Notes: generated from the sequence alone by a model not told the origin. Counted from the stretch's first letter, positions 35,988 to 47,508 are shown. The stretch: 64,000 nucleotides of DNA from Flavobacterium fontis (GCF_900129405.1 NZ_FQVQ01000016.1:1-64000), one strand, 5' to 3'. Made by a program: numbers and translations.

Positions 35988-37517
35988 ATGCAACACAACG
36001 TACTTATTCTCGATTTTGGTTCGCAGTACACGCAGCTCATTGCCCGACGCGTTCGTGAACTCCACATTTTTTGTGAAATTTTTCCTTACAACCAACTGCC
36101 CGAAGATTTATCGTCTTTCAAGGCCGTGATTCTCTCAGGGAGTCCGTTTTCGGTTCGTGCCGAAGATGCCCCACATCCCGATTTGAGTCAGATTCGCGGT
36201 AAACTCCCCCTGTTGGCGGTTTGTTACGGAGCACAATATTTGGCCCATTTCAATGGGGGTGAAGTGGCTCCGAGCGCAACCCGAGAATACGGGCGAGCAA
36301 ATTTGACGTACATCAAAGACGATGAGGACTTTTTTGAAGAAATCGCGTTAAATTCCCAAGTCTGGATGAGTCACAGCGACACCATTAAATCGTTACCGCC
36401 CCAGGGCATTCGTTTGGCAAGTACCAAAGATGTGGAAAATGCTGCCTATCGTTTGGAAGGCGAACCCACCTATGCCATTCAATTTCACCCCGAAGTGTAC
36501 CACTCCATCGATGGGAAACAATTGTTGGAGAATTTTTTAGTTAAAATTGCCCAAGTGCCCCAAAACTTTACCCCCAATGCCTTTGTGGAAGATATTGTGG
36601 TAGAATTGCGCGAGAAAGTGCAAAATGACAAAGTGGTCTTAGGGCTTTCTGGAGGTGTAGACTCAACCGTGGCCGCCGTTCTTTTGCACAAGGCTATCGG
36701 CAAAAATTTGTATTGTATTTTCGTGAATAACGGATTGTTGCGCAAGAACGAATTTGAAAATGTTTTGCTGCAATACCAAGGAATGGGACTTAATGTAAAA
36801 GGGGTTGATGCTTCGGCACGTTTTTTGACCGCTTTGGAAGGCATTAGTGATCCAGAAACCAAGCGCAAAACCATCGGTCGGGTTTTTATCGAAGTTTTTG
36901 ACGATGAAGCCCAGCAATTGACCGATGTAAAATGGCTTGCCCAAGGGACCATTTATCCCGATGTGATTGAGTCGGTTTCAGTCAAAGGACCTTCGGCGAC
37001 GATCAAATCGCATCACAACGTAGGTGGGTTGCCCGATTTTATGAAATTAAAAATTGTGGAGCCGCTTCGCATGTTGTTCAAAGATGAAGTACGTCGCGTA
37101 GGCGCTTCGTTGGGCATCGATGCTGAATTGTTGGGACGCCATCCGTTTCCTGGACCGGGCTTGTCGATTCGTATTTTGGGTGACATTACCCCCGAGAAAG
37201 TTCGCATACTTCAAGAAGTAGACGCCTTGTTTATTGACGGCTTGAAAGCACATGGACTCTATGATAAAGTCTGGCAAGCGGGGGCTATTTTGCTACCAGT
37301 AAACAGTGTAGGGGTGATGGGCGATGAGCGTACCTACGAAAAAGTAGTAGCCTTGCGTGCGGTAGAATCGACCGACGGAATGACTGCCGATTGGGTACAT
37401 TTGCCTTATGATTTTTTAATGAAAATCTCCAACGAGATTATCAATAAAGTGCGCGGGGTTAATCGCGTGGTGTATGACATCAGTTCTAAGCCCCCAGCCA
37501 CGATTGAATGGGAATAA
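35988..37517 (+). CDS. guaA: GMP synthase (glutamine-hydrolysing)
   Basis: Enzyme of 509 residues that aminates XMP to GMP. The N-terminal class I glutamine amidotransferase domain (about 1-190) has [17 protein letters not shown], the nucleophile in [10 protein letters not shown], and FHPEVYHS. The ATP-pyrophosphatase domain has the [11 protein letters not shown]-loop, and the C-terminal dimerisation domain ends [18 protein letters not shown]. The LysM protein gene follows 21 bp later on the same strand, so the two may be cotranscribed. Confidence 0.97.
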   Translation: MQHNVLILDFGSQYTQLIARRVRELHIFCEIFPYNQLPEDLSSFKAVILSGSPFSVRAEDAPHPDLSQIRGKLPLLAVCYGAQYLAHFNGGEVAPSATREYGRANLTYIKDDEDFFEEIALNSQVWMSHSDTIKSLPPQGIRLASTKDVENAAYRLEGEPTYAIQFHPEVYHSIDGKQLLENFLVKIAQVPQNFTPNAFVEDIVVELREKVQNDKVVLGLSGGVDSTVAAVLLHKAIGKNLYCIFVNNGLLRKNEFENVLLQYQGMGLNVKGVDASARFLTALEGISDPETKRKTIGRVFIEVFDDEAQQLTDVKWLAQGTIYPDVIESVSVKGPSATIKSHHNVGGLPDFMKLKIVEPLRMLFKDEVRRVGASLGIDAELLGRHPFPGPGLSIRILGDITPEKVRILQEVDALFIDGLKAHGLYDKVWQAGAILLPVNSVGVMGDERTYEKVVALRAVESTDGMTADWVHLPYDFLMKISNEIINKVRGVNRVVYDISSKPPATIEWE

Positions 37518-37538
37518 CGACTTAAAAACGATTACGGA

Positions 37539-39476
37539 ATGAAAGGGATTTTTTGGGGATGGGTACTGGGCATTTTGTGCAGTGTATCCCTCAACGCACA
37601 AAACCGAACGCACAAAGTTGTGGCCGGGGAAACCGTAGTTTCTTTGGCCCAAAAATATCAAGTGACGCCCTACGACCTCTATAAGGTGAATCCCGAGGCC
37701 AAAAACGGACTCAAACCCGCTATGGTATTGGTGCTTCCCCCCAACGCAGTGGTGCCTAAAACAAAGCCGACGCCGGCAGTTGTAGCGAATAAACCCAATG
37801 CAACGGTAGCGCGAACTCCTGTGCCAGCGACCCATACCGTACTAGCAAAAGAAACCGTTTTTAGTATTTCCAAAAAGTATGGACTTCCTACGGGGGCCTT
37901 GGAAGCCTTGAATCCCCAATTGAAAACCAATGGATTGCAAACGGGAATGGTATTGGTATTGAAAAAAGGTGTGCCTACCCCCAAACCCATGCCCGCTCCT
38001 TCGACAACCGAACATACCCATGTAGTGCAGGCGCAAGAAACCAAGTACGGCATTGCCACCCGCTATGGAATTAGTGTGGCCGAGTTGGAAGCTCAAAATC
38101 CTACCATCGTCGACAGTTTACCCGTAGGGGCAGTGTTGAAAATAAAGAAAAGTACCTCTAAACCCGCGACCACGGTTGCAGAACCTATCAAGCCTAAGCC
38201 TGTTGAAACGCTCGCTTACACAGTGCAAAACGGGGAAACGGTATTTAGCTTGAGCCGTCAATTTGGCTTATCGGAAGCGGCTTTGATACGGTTGAATCCC
38301 GAACTCAAGGATGGGCTCAAAGAGGGTATGGTGTTGCAAGTCCCCATGCAAGTTTCTTTTGCCAAAAACCGCACCGATAGTGGGGTAAAAGATCTGGCGC
38401 AATCTGCCAACCGACAAAAGCGTCGGGAGTTGGTACTGTTTTTACCTTTTAATGCCGCCAAGATTCAAAACGACACGGTAACAGGTGTGGTGGAACGGTT
38501 GAAAAAAGATAAGTTTTTGAACATGACGTTGGACTTCTATTCGGGGGCTTTGATGGCGATTGATTCGGCACGTACCCTAGGGTTAAATGTGAATGTTCGT
38601 ATTTTTGATTCGCAAGAATCCCGACAAACTACGGCCGCTTTGGATTTGCTTAAGCAAGAAGATTTTTCACAAGTAGATGCTGTCATAGGGCCGTTTTACC
38701 AGATCAATGTTGAAAAAGTAGCGGCTGCCTTGGAAGCGCAAAAGATTCCTGTGATTTCCCCTTTATCGCGGGACGAAGGCAAGAGTTACAGCAATTTATT
38801 GCAATCGACTCCTTTACCCGATGCCACCAAAGCAGCTATGTTAGATTATCTTCAAGCCAAAAATGGCAATATCATTGCAGTGGTTTCTCCCAAAAAACAG
38901 TCTATGCGGCAGTATTTACGCGATTATTATGAGGGCGTGAAACTCGTTGGGGTAGCCGATAATGGCTCGGTAGTTGCCGACAGTATAAAAAAGCATTTTG
39001 TAAAAGACCGAATGAACTATGTGATTTTGGCGACCGAAAAAACGGGGGCTGTCATGACAACTACCGCTTCTATGGTGGCCGCTCAAAAAGACTTTAAAGT
39101 ACAATTGGTCATATTGGAAGCCAATGAAACTTTGGATTATGAAGAGATTCCGATAGCGCGATTGACCAAGTTGAAATTAATGTACCCTTCCGTTACGCGT
39201 GAGAACGATAGTCCAACGGCAGAGCAATTTGATTTTGCTTACCGCAAAAAGAATAAAGTTTTCCCCAATACCTATGCGATTCGCGGGTTTGATGTCACCT
39301 TTGACACCTTGATGCGCATTTCACAAGAAAATGGTTTTTTAGGGACTTTAGAAGTGGCTACCGAACATTTGGAAAATCGTTTTGATTACGCGCGTAAAGT
39401 TTCAGGAGGCTATGCCAATACGGGCGTTTACATTTTATATTACGATGAAGATTTACAATTAAAACAAGCAAATTAA
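37539..39476 (+). CDS. LysM-repeat protein with periplasmic-binding-like domain
   Basis: Exported protein of 645 residues: signal peptide (about 1-21) and four LysM repeats (about 24-68, 98-142, 163-206 and 228-273). Each repeat has a GETVxSLA-like start and an N-P-x-L/A-K-x-G-L-x-x-GMVL-like end, and they are joined by Pro/Lys/Thr-rich linkers. The C-terminal half (about 300-645) resembles the type 1 periplasmic binding fold (VDAVIGPFYQINVEKVAAALEAQKIPVISPLS). It should bind peptidoglycan through LysM. The ligand of the C domain is unknown. OsmC follows with a 1-bp gap. Confidence 0.87.
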   Translation: MKGIFWGWVLGILCSVSLNAQNRTHKVVAGETVVSLAQKYQVTPYDLYKVNPEAKNGLKPAMVLVLPPNAVVPKTKPTPAVVANKPNATVARTPVPATHTVLAKETVFSISKKYGLPTGALEALNPQLKTNGLQTGMVLVLKKGVPTPKPMPAPSTTEHTHVVQAQETKYGIATRYGISVAELEAQNPTIVDSLPVGAVLKIKKSTSKPATTVAEPIKPKPVETLAYTVQNGETVFSLSRQFGLSEAALIRLNPELKDGLKEGMVLQVPMQVSFAKNRTDSGVKDLAQSANRQKRRELVLFLPFNAAKIQNDTVTGVVERLKKDKFLNMTLDFYSGALMAIDSARTLGLNVNVRIFDSQESRQTTAALDLLKQEDFSQVDAVIGPFYQINVEKVAAALEAQKIPVISPLSRDEGKSYSNLLQSTPLPDATKAAMLDYLQAKNGNIIAVVSPKKQSMRQYLRDYYEGVKLVGVADNGSVVADSIKKHFVKDRMNYVILATEKTGAVMTTTASMVAAQKDFKVQLVILEANETLDYEEIPIARLTKLKLMYPSVTRENDSPTAEQFDFAYRKKNKVFPNTYAIRGFDVTFDTLMRISQENGFLGTLEVATEHLENRFDYARKVSGGYANTGVYILYYDEDLQLKQAN

Positions 39477-39477
39477 T

Positions 39478-39885
39478 ATGGCTACCTCACGCGTTACATA
39501 CCAAGGGGAACTGCGGACTTCCTCTGAGCATTTGCAGTCGGGATCGATTATCATCACTGATGCTCCTGTCGATAATCAAGGGAAAGGAGCGGCTTTTTCA
39601 CCCACCGATACAGTTGCCAATGCTTTGGCGAGTTGTATGTTTACCGTGATGGGAATCAAAGCACGCGATTTAGGAGTGGATTTAGCGGGTTCGACCGCCG
39701 AGGTAACCAAAGTAATGGGAACCGATCCACGTCGTATTTCGGCGATTCATATTGTTTTTACTTTTGCTATCGCGGTAGATGATAAAACAAAAACCATTCT
39801 AGAGCGCACCGCAATGACCTGTCCTGTTCATTATAGTTTACATCCCGAAATTACGCAGGACATCGTTTTTCATTGGCCGGCATGA
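39478..39885 (+). CDS. OsmC family peroxiredoxin-like protein
   Basis: Protein of 135 residues with the two conserved OsmC/Ohr cysteines, in ALASCMFTVM and AMTCPVHYSL, as expected for thiol-dependent reduction of organic hydroperoxides. SPTDTVANALASC and the C-terminal half fit the YhfA/OsmC branch rather than Ohr. It begins one base after the stop of the LysM gene and overlaps the DUF3820 start (ATGA), so the three genes form a tight unit. Confidence 0.9.
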   Translation: MATSRVTYQGELRTSSEHLQSGSIIITDAPVDNQGKGAAFSPTDTVANALASCMFTVMGIKARDLGVDLAGSTAEVTKVMGTDPRRISAIHIVFTFAIAVDDKTKTILERTAMTCPVHYSLHPEITQDIVFHWPA

Positions 39886-40106
39886 ATCCCCAGCACAAAG
39901 CCTTACTCGATTTAGCCCACGCTCAAATGCCTTATGGGAAATACAAAGGGCGGTATTTGATTGATTTGCCCGAGTATTATGTCGTATGGCTGCAAAACAA
40001 CCGATTGCCCTCGGGAACCCTCGGGACCCAATTGCGTTTGGTTCATGAATTGAAAGTCAACGGCTTAGAAGATTTAGTACGACGGTTGCGCACCCCTTCG
40101 CGTTAG
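39882..40106 (+). CDS. DUF3820 family protein
   Basis: Protein of 74 residues matching DUF3820 (QPQ-like start): MPYGKYKGRYLIDLPEYYVVWL followed by LGTQLRLVHELKVNGLE. The family is small and of unknown function; PFGKYKG-like motifs also appear in exonuclease tails. I start at 39882 because that ATG overlaps the OsmC stop (ATGA), typical of coupling. An ATG at 39873 is possible. Confidence 0.85.
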   Translation: MNPQHKALLDLAHAQMPYGKYKGRYLIDLPEYYVVWLQNNRLPSGTLGTQLRLVHELKVNGLEDLVRRLRTPSR

Positions 40107-40159
40107 GTTGATAACTCCTGATAAAATGCATGACTTGCCATTTTCAGATTGGCGGATAA

Positions 40160-41815
<1,656 letters not shown>

Positions 41816-41851
41816 GCTGTGGCTTGAAGGTCCGGCGCAATGTAGATTATA

Positions 41852-43741
41852 ATGGAAGAAAAAAAGTTTGATAAGAATTCGGTTATCGGATTCGCCCTGC
41901 TCTTTGTATTGATTCTTTGGATGATGTATAACTCCAGTCAGGAGCAGCAAAAAGCCCAAACGGGCAAAGCGACCACCGCTCAAAAATCCACTCCCAAAAA
42001 AGACACGTCAGCCGCCACGCCAGCTCTCCCCACCGATACTACGGCGACCGATAGCAATGCCGTAAAAGCAGCCGAATCGAAGTTTGGTAAGTTTGCCTAT
42101 GCCGCAACATTGCCCGCAGCCAAAGGCGGAACAACTGTGTTGGAAAATGATTTGGTGAAAATCGTCGTGGCCAATCAAGGAGGCGCAGTACAGCAAGTAA
42201 CGCTCAAAAAATTTGAAAAGTTTCGCAAAAATTCGGGGCAACTCGTACAATTGGTCGATCAGAAAAACGCCCAATTCAATTTAGAAATCAAAACCACCGA
42301 TAACCGAGTGTTGCAAACGAAAGACTTGTTTTTTGAACCCCAACTGACCAAAGTGGGTGCCGATCAGGTCTTATCGATGAAACTCAAAGCGGGTCCCAAT
42401 GCCTTTTTGGAATATAAATATGTGTTGAAAGCCAAGGATTATATGTTGGATTTTGATGTTCGTTCCCAAGGTTTACGCAATGTATTGGCTCCAAATGATC
42501 CCGTGCAATTGGATTGGTCGTTAAAAACTTTTCGAAACGAGATTAGCATACCGTATGAAAATCGCTATACAGAGACCATTTTTGAATATGAAGATGGAAA
42601 AGACGATTATGTAGGGCAAGGCCAAGGGAAAGAAGAAAATCCAGAGGCAGTGACGTATGTGGCCTACCGTCAGCATTTCTTTGCTTCGGTGTTAATGACC
42701 AATAAACCGTTTAAAACCGCTAAGCTTACCTCAGATGATTTGGTTAAAGATGCCGAAAAAGATACGGTGTTTACCAAGCAATTGACCACGCGAGTTCCTT
42801 TGGAGTTGGCGCAAGGCGAATTGGATTATAAAATGAATTGGTACTTCGGACCTGCAGATTACCAACTTTTGAATAATTACGATCGCAATTTAGATGAAGT
42901 GGTTCCCATGGGTTGGGGGATATTCGGTTGGATTAACAAATTCATTTTTGTCCCCTTGTTCGGATTATTAGGCGGATGGATGGCTTTTGGATGGGCGATT
43001 ATTTTGTTTACCATCATCATTAAGTTGGCCATGTCTCCGATTACCTTCAAATCTTTCTTATCGCAAGCCAAAATGAAGGTGTTGCGTCCCGAGATTACCG
43101 AGCTCAACACGAAGTATAAAGATCCGGTGAAGCGTCAACAAGAGATGATGAAGTTATACTCCAAAGCAGGTGTCAATCCGATGGCTGGATGTATTCCCGC
43201 ATTGATTCAATTGCCGTTTGTATATGCTTCCTTTCAGTTTTTCCCAGCGGCTATAGAATTGCGTCAGAAAAGCTTTTTGTGGGCTGAAGATTTATCGTCA
43301 TTTGATGCCATTGTAAAATTACCGTTCTATATTCCTTTGTATGGGAATCATATCAGCTTGTTTCCCATCTTAGCGGCTATTGCCATTTTCTTTTACATGA
43401 AAATGACCTCCGGGGATAATGCCGCCATGGCTCAACCCGCGCAAGAGGGGATGCCCGATATGGCGAAGTTGATGAAGATTATGATTTATGTCTCGCCGAT
43501 TATGATGTTGATTTTCTTCAATAGTTATGGTTCGGGATTGAGTTTGTACAACTTTATGTCCAACGTCGTGACCATAGGGGTAATGTTGGTGATCAAGAAA
43601 TATTTTATTGACAGCGATAAAATCCACGCACAAATTCAAGAGAACAAACAAAAGCCTGCCAAAGAGAGCAAGTTTCAACGCAAGATGCGCGAGATGATGG
43701 AACAAGCCGAAGCACAAAAGCAGTTAAAAGGAAAGAAATAA
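41852..43741 (+). CDS. yidC: Membrane protein insertase YidC
   Basis: Protein of 629 residues of the Gram-negative YidC type: an N-terminal anchor (about 9-22), a Thr/Lys-rich linker, a large periplasmic domain (about 75-340), and the conserved five-helix core (about 360-590). The core has WGWAIILFTIIIKLAMSPI, MMKLYSKAGVNPMAGCIPALIQLPFVYASFQFF and a C-terminal helix with LSLYNFMSNVVTIG. The tail is basic and Gln-rich (KQKPAKESKFQRKMREM), as expected for ribosome contact. It inserts membrane proteins alone or with Sec. A terminator follows. Confidence 0.96.
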   Translation: MEEKKFDKNSVIGFALLFVLILWMMYNSSQEQQKAQTGKATTAQKSTPKKDTSAATPALPTDTTATDSNAVKAAESKFGKFAYAATLPAAKGGTTVLENDLVKIVVANQGGAVQQVTLKKFEKFRKNSGQLVQLVDQKNAQFNLEIKTTDNRVLQTKDLFFEPQLTKVGADQVLSMKLKAGPNAFLEYKYVLKAKDYMLDFDVRSQGLRNVLAPNDPVQLDWSLKTFRNEISIPYENRYTETIFEYEDGKDDYVGQGQGKEENPEAVTYVAYRQHFFASVLMTNKPFKTAKLTSDDLVKDAEKDTVFTKQLTTRVPLELAQGELDYKMNWYFGPADYQLLNNYDRNLDEVVPMGWGIFGWINKFIFVPLFGLLGGWMAFGWAIILFTIIIKLAMSPITFKSFLSQAKMKVLRPEITELNTKYKDPVKRQQEMMKLYSKAGVNPMAGCIPALIQLPFVYASFQFFPAAIELRQKSFLWAEDLSSFDAIVKLPFYIPLYGNHISLFPILAAIAIFFYMKMTSGDNAAMAQPAQEGMPDMAKLMKIMIYVSPIMMLIFFNSYGSGLSLYNFMSNVVTIGVMLVIKKYFIDSDKIHAQIQENKQKPAKESKFQRKMREMMEQAEAQKQLKGKK

Positions 43742-43756
43742 ATTCAATGGATTATG

Positions 43757-43789
43757 AAAAAAGGTTGTCTACGGGCAACCTTTTTTTTT
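43757..43789 (+). terminator. yidC terminator
   Basis: AAAAGGTTG-tctacggg-CAACC with a nine-T run. Confidence 0.85.
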
Positions 43790-43962
43790 GCTATCCATAA
43801 ACAAGGATTCTACGACAGGGAAGTATGAGGTAAGCTTATGAAGAAAACTTTACCCAAAGACAAGAACATAGCTTTCGTTTATGTTATCCGTAAAACAATT
43901 ATGCGCGTGTTTAACTTCATGTTTTCTGTAGAATGTAGTTTCCTTTCGGATATTCATGCGCC

Positions 43963-43994
43963 AAAAAAAAAAGACTGCCCGAAGACAGTCTTTC
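43963..43994 (-). terminator. Terminator of the fasciclin gene
   Basis: On the minus strand AAAGACTG-tcttcggg-CAGTCTTT is followed by a long T-run. From 43790 to 43962 there is no supported gene; a 73-codon plus-strand frame at 43838-44059 overlaps the terminator and the fasciclin gene and is rejected. Confidence 0.85.
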
Positions 43995-44018
43995 CAAAGT
44001 ATGAAGAAAATTTACGAA

Positions 44019-45029
44019 TTACAACTGGGGTTGCAATACGCGGTTTACCCCGTGAATAACACCATTCGAACACTGAACATCAGCTTGGTTAACGCGGGCT
44101 AAATTGTTTGCTGTATCACGAATATCAACGGTTCCAGAACCTAATATTACAGTAGTGTTTTGAACAGGATTTGTGATCATTGGAATGGATTGGTTGTTGG
44201 TCAATTGGTTTGAACGAACATTTCCAGCAACGGTTACGTGGTATTGTAAAACTCGTGATACTTGTGCTGGAGTAGCGCCTACTGCAAATCCGGTACCCGT
44301 AGTAGCCGCTGTGAAGGCAGCATTGTCAGGAGCAAATACAGTAGCAGGAGCAGCAGCGGTTAAACCATTCAACGCTGCTAATACGGCTGATTGATCACCA
44401 AAAGCACCTGTAGCACCACTGGTAACAACGGCTTGTAACGTATCAAATTGTGGGTTAGCAACAACGTGGTTAACAACAGTTGGAATTGCAATTACATTGT
44501 TTACTACGTGAATCACACCATTACTTGCATCAATGTCAGCTGTAGCTACCGTTGTTCCTCCGTTAGAAGCACCTCCGTTAATGGTTACCGTAGTTCCAAT
44601 TTTTTGTACAAACATACTGATGGTAGGTGCACCTGTAGTTGAATTGATAGGAGACAAAGTTGATACATATACGGCTGGTGGAATCGCTGAGCTCGCAATT
44701 TCGGTTCCGATAACGTGATTCAACAACAAGTTTCTTAACACAGGAACAGGTACTGCATTAACGTCAGCAAACCCGTTAGCGCTTAAAAAAGCAGCAAATG
44801 CATCATTAGTAGGAGCAAAAACGGTAAAATTACCACTTCCACTTAAAACTCCTGTTAACTCAGCGCGGTTCAACGCAGCTACTAATGAAGATAAATTAGT
44901 AGTACGTGAAGCAATACCGGCAATGGTGTTGTCGGGTTGTGCATTGTTGTTGTCGTCATCGCTACAAGCGGTTAGACCCAACGCCATGAATGCAATCAAG
45001 GCGAATTGTTTTAATCTGTTTGTTTTCAT
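44019..45029 (-). CDS. Fasciclin (FAS1) domain lipoprotein
   Basis: Protein of 336 residues with a lipoprotein signal (GLTACSDDD, Cys at 22) and two FAS1 domains. The first, about 38-180, has LSSLVAALNRAELTGVLSG, FTVFAPTNDAF and LLNHVIGTE. The second, about 190-335, has FDTLQAVVTS, ATVFAPDNAAF, LQYHVTVAGN and NGVIHGVNRVL. FAS1 domains mediate cell-surface adhesion. I start at 45029, which gives a standard lipoprotein leader; a longer frame opens at 45083. A minus-strand TACATTCG (45054-45061) may be the promoter, and AACGTT-centred palindromes lie further upstream. Confidence 0.92.
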   Translation of the reverse strand: MKTNRLKQFALIAFMALGLTACSDDDNNNAQPDNTIAGIASRTTNLSSLVAALNRAELTGVLSGSGNFTVFAPTNDAFAAFLSANGFADVNAVPVPVLRNLLLNHVIGTEIASSAIPPAVYVSTLSPINSTTGAPTISMFVQKIGTTVTINGGASNGGTTVATADIDASNGVIHVVNNVIAIPTVVNHVVANPQFDTLQAVVTSGATGAFGDQSAVLAALNGLTAAAPATVFAPDNAAFTAATTGTGFAVGATPAQVSRVLQYHVTVAGNVRSNQLTNNQSIPMITNPVQNTTVILGSGTVDIRDTANNLARVNQADVQCSNGVIHGVNRVLQPQL

Positions 45030-45132
45030 AAGACAATTTTTAAAAAGTTTTTTCGAATGTAAGCCGTCTATTTTGTTTAGCAATAATACGAAATGATTAA
45101 ACAGAACATTTTGTAAATTTCTTAACTTTTTT

Positions 45133-45192
45133 GTTTAACGTTTCCCGAAAACGTTTTCGCTTTTGTGAATTGTTTAAGGTTTAACGTTAAAC
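45133..45192. promoter_or_regulatory. Cluster of AACGTT-centred palindromes, candidate operators
   Basis: Two perfect 14-bp palindromes, CGAAAACGTTTTCG (45146-45159) and GTTTAACGTTAAAC (45179-45192), and an imperfect copy GTTTAACGTTTC (45133-45144) lie between the divergent fasciclin and MORN genes. Their centres are 13 and 33 bp apart. GAAAACGTTTTC has the form of LacI-family operators. No such regulator is encoded nearby, so this is a candidate only. Confidence 0.5.
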
Positions 45193-45242
45193 AAATGTGA
45201 AATGTAAAATGTAAGAAAATACTTAATTTTAGTCAACTTTGT

Positions 45243-45250
45243 TACTTTTG
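45243..45250 (+). promoter_or_regulatory. -7 promoter box of the MORN-type gene
   Basis: TACTTTTG fits TAnnTTTG, 46 bp before the ATG. Confidence 0.5.
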
Positions 45251-45296
45251 TGTACGAAAAGAGGTTATTTTTCGTTTCATATCAAAATATCAAAAC

Positions 45297-46010
45297 ATGC
45301 GTTATCTATTTCTCATTTGTTTGTGTGTGCAATGGGTTTGTGCCCAATCGATAAATCAGTTGGATGCGCAAGGAAAAAAACATGGAATTTGGAAGGGAAC
45401 TTATGCCGATACGGGTCGTCCTCGCTATGAAGGTACCTTTGAACATGGTAAGGAAGTGGGTACGTTTCGCTTTTTTGACAATACTAAAGAGGGTGCAGTA
45501 ATCGCCACACGCGAGTTTAACCCCAAAGACAATTCTTGTTATACCATAGTGTTTACGCCCAAAGGCAACAAAGTCAGTGAAGGCAAACTCGTTAATCGTT
45601 TGGAGGAAGGTGAATGGAAATTTTACCATGAAGATTCCCCTCAAATTATGACGTTAGAATTTTATGTTAAAGGTAAATTAAACGGTACGCGAAAAGTTTT
45701 TTACAAAAGTGGGGCCCTAGCCGAGGAATGTGGGTATAAAAACGGACTTCGTGAAGGAGTGTATCGCAAAATTACCGAACAAGGATTGGTATTGGAAGAA
45801 AGTAATTATAAAAATGGGGAATACGACGGACCCGCAGTGTTTCGAACCGCTGAAAACAAAATTGCTGCCCGAGGAACCTTTGTCAAAGGCAAAAAAGAGG
45901 GGATTTGGGAGGTTTTGGAAAAAGGCAAACTGGTCAAAAAAGATATGGGTAAACAAAAAGTTCGCAAATTTGTCAAAAAGCCCATCACCCGCGAAGAAGA
46001 TCGAGAGTAA
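45297..46010 (+). CDS. Exported MORN-repeat (YwqK-like) protein
   Basis: Protein of 237 residues with a signal peptide (MRYLFLICLCVQWVCAQ). Several MORN-type beta hairpins follow: GKKHGIWKGTYADTGRPRYEG, GKLNGTRKVFYKSGALAEE, GLREGVYRKITEQG and GKKEGIWEVLEKG. The tail is basic. Database entries often call these toxin-antitoxin YwqK antitoxins, but an exported flavobacterial protein is unlikely to be one; it is probably an envelope scaffold. It lies alone between the palindrome-rich region and a low-complexity region. Confidence 0.82.
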   Translation: MRYLFLICLCVQWVCAQSINQLDAQGKKHGIWKGTYADTGRPRYEGTFEHGKEVGTFRFFDNTKEGAVIATREFNPKDNSCYTIVFTPKGNKVSEGKLVNRLEEGEWKFYHEDSPQIMTLEFYVKGKLNGTRKVFYKSGALAEECGYKNGLREGVYRKITEQGLVLEESNYKNGEYDGPAVFRTAENKIAARGTFVKGKKEGIWEVLEKGKLVKKDMGKQKVRKFVKKPITREEDRE

Positions 46011-46079
46011 AATTTTTAAATCCCAAATTATAAATCTCAGACTACCTTCTCGCAATTGCGTCTATTTTAAATGAACACG

Positions 46080-46121
46080 TAATTCTTAATTTATAATTCA
46101 TAATTAATAATTCAAAATTTC
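46080..46121. repeat. TAATTCA heptanucleotide array, six units
   Basis: Six 7-bp units: TAATTCT, TAATTTA, TAATTCA, TAATTAA, TAATTCA, AAATTTC. The stretch from here to the mnmA promoter (46122-46258) is non-coding, moderately GC-rich and unassigned. A single GTAATTC occurs again at 46243-46249. Confidence 0.65.
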
Positions 46122-46258
46122 ATAAAGGTCTATCCGCCAAAAGTCCGCGTGCTGTTTCACACCGCTTTAGATTTTTCGCTTTTCCCTGCTTGACGCTAGG
46201 CAACTTCTTCAGGAAAACGGCTCCCTAACCTAGCATTCGTAATTCATAACTTTTCCGT

Positions 46259-46266
46259 TACCTTTG
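46259..46266 (+). promoter_or_regulatory. -7 promoter box of mnmA
   Basis: TACCTTTG fits TAnnTTTG, 15 bp before the ATG at 46282. An upstream TTG start at 46264 would lie within this box and is rejected. Confidence 0.55.
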
Positions 46267-46281
46267 CAAAAAAAAATAGTT

Positions 46282-47472
46282 ATGAAACGTGTGGTAGTGG
46301 GTTTGTCGGGAGGAGTCGATTCCAGCGTAGCCGCTTACGTATTGAAAGAACAAGGGTATGACGTCATCGGTCTCTTTATGAAAAATTGGCACGATGATTC
46401 TGTTACCATTTCCAACGAATGCCCTTGGTTGGAAGACAGCAACGATGCCTTATTGGTCGCTGAAAAACTGGGTATTCCCTTTCAAACCGTAGACCTCAGT
46501 GCCGAGTACAAAGAGCGTATTGTAAACTACATGTTCAACGAATACGAAAACGGACGTACACCCAATCCCGACGTTTTATGTAATCGCGAAATCAAGTTCG
46601 ACGTCTTTATGCGCATTGCCCTTGATTTGGGCGCCGATTTTGTCGCTACAGGTCATTATTGCCGCAAAGCTACTATTGACATCAATGGCAAAGAAGTCCA
46701 CCAATTGTTGGCTGGTGTCGATGGCAATAAAGACCAATCGTATTTCCTCTGTCAACTCTCGCAAGCGCAATTGGCCAAGGCGTTGTTTCCTATTGGCCAT
46801 TTGACCAAACCCGAAGTACGCGAAATAGCCACAAAAATGGACTTAGTAACCGCTGAAAAAAAAGATTCGCAAGGCCTATGTTTTATTGGAAAAGTGCGTT
46901 TGCCCGAATTTTTACAGCAACAGTTGCAACCCAAGACAGGGACGATTGTTGAAATTCCAGCCACCGATCCGTGTTACCAACAAACCCTACCTGAAGGACT
47001 TTCCCAAGAGGAGTTATTGCAATTGCAAGCGAAACCGTTTACCTACATGGTCGGTCAAGGGAAAATAGTGGGACAACATCAAGGGGCCCATTATTTTACT
47101 ATCGGTCAGCGTAAAGGCTTGAATGTTGGGGGTACCGCCGAACCCTTATTTATCATCGCCACCGATGTGAAAGAAAACATAATTTACACCGGTCAGGGAC
47201 AGCAACATCCCGGTTTGTTTCGTCAAGCGCTTCACATTCAACCCCACGAAGTGCATTGGATTCGCGAGGATTTGTCCTTAAACCACGGAGAATCGATGCC
47301 TGTTGAAGTCCGAATTCGCTACCGTCAGCCGTTGCAAAAGGCAACTTTGTACCAATTTGAATCGGGCCTATACATTGCCTTTGAAACACCGCAATCCGCC
47401 ATTACCCAAGGACAGTTCGCGGCGTGGTATCATGGTGAGGAATTACTTGGTTCAGGGGTAATTTCTTCTTAA
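46282..47472 (+). CDS. mnmA: tRNA 2-thiouridine(34) synthase
   Basis: Enzyme of 396 residues that thiolates U34 of tRNA-Lys, -Glu and -Gln using sulfur relayed from a desulfurase. The N-terminal PP-loop is [17 protein letters not shown]. Catalytic cysteines lie in [12 protein letters not shown] and [10 protein letters not shown], and the tRNA-binding and C-terminal beta-barrel parts include [23 protein letters not shown]. The length fits the longer Bacteroidota form. Confidence 0.96.
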   Translation: MKRVVVGLSGGVDSSVAAYVLKEQGYDVIGLFMKNWHDDSVTISNECPWLEDSNDALLVAEKLGIPFQTVDLSAEYKERIVNYMFNEYENGRTPNPDVLCNREIKFDVFMRIALDLGADFVATGHYCRKATIDINGKEVHQLLAGVDGNKDQSYFLCQLSQAQLAKALFPIGHLTKPEVREIATKMDLVTAEKKDSQGLCFIGKVRLPEFLQQQLQPKTGTIVEIPATDPCYQQTLPEGLSQEELLQLQAKPFTYMVGQGKIVGQHQGAHYFTIGQRKGLNVGGTAEPLFIIATDVKENIIYTGQGQQHPGLFRQALHIQPHEVHWIREDLSLNHGESMPVEVRIRYRQPLQKATLYQFESGLYIAFETPQSAITQGQFAAWYHGEELLGSGVISS

Positions 47473-47500
47473 ATTAACATTCGTCCCGCGCAATTATTTG

Positions 47501-47508
47501 TATTTTTG
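47501..47508 (+). promoter_or_regulatory. -7 promoter box of the subtilase gene
   Basis: TATTTTTG, 20 bp before the ATG at 47528. Confidence 0.5.

Noticed and set aside
43838-44059. 73-codon plus-strand frame after yidC
   Set aside because: It runs through the fasciclin terminator and into the fasciclin gene on the other strand; no hydrophobic core or motif.
45297-46010. YwqK-type antitoxin and thus a toxin-antitoxin system
   Set aside because: The protein has a signal peptide and MORN-like repeats, and there is no toxin gene beside it.
46122-46258. Possible tRNA or small RNA upstream of mnmA
   Set aside because: No cloverleaf, T-loop GTTCGA-type sequence or strong hairpin could be found by eye.
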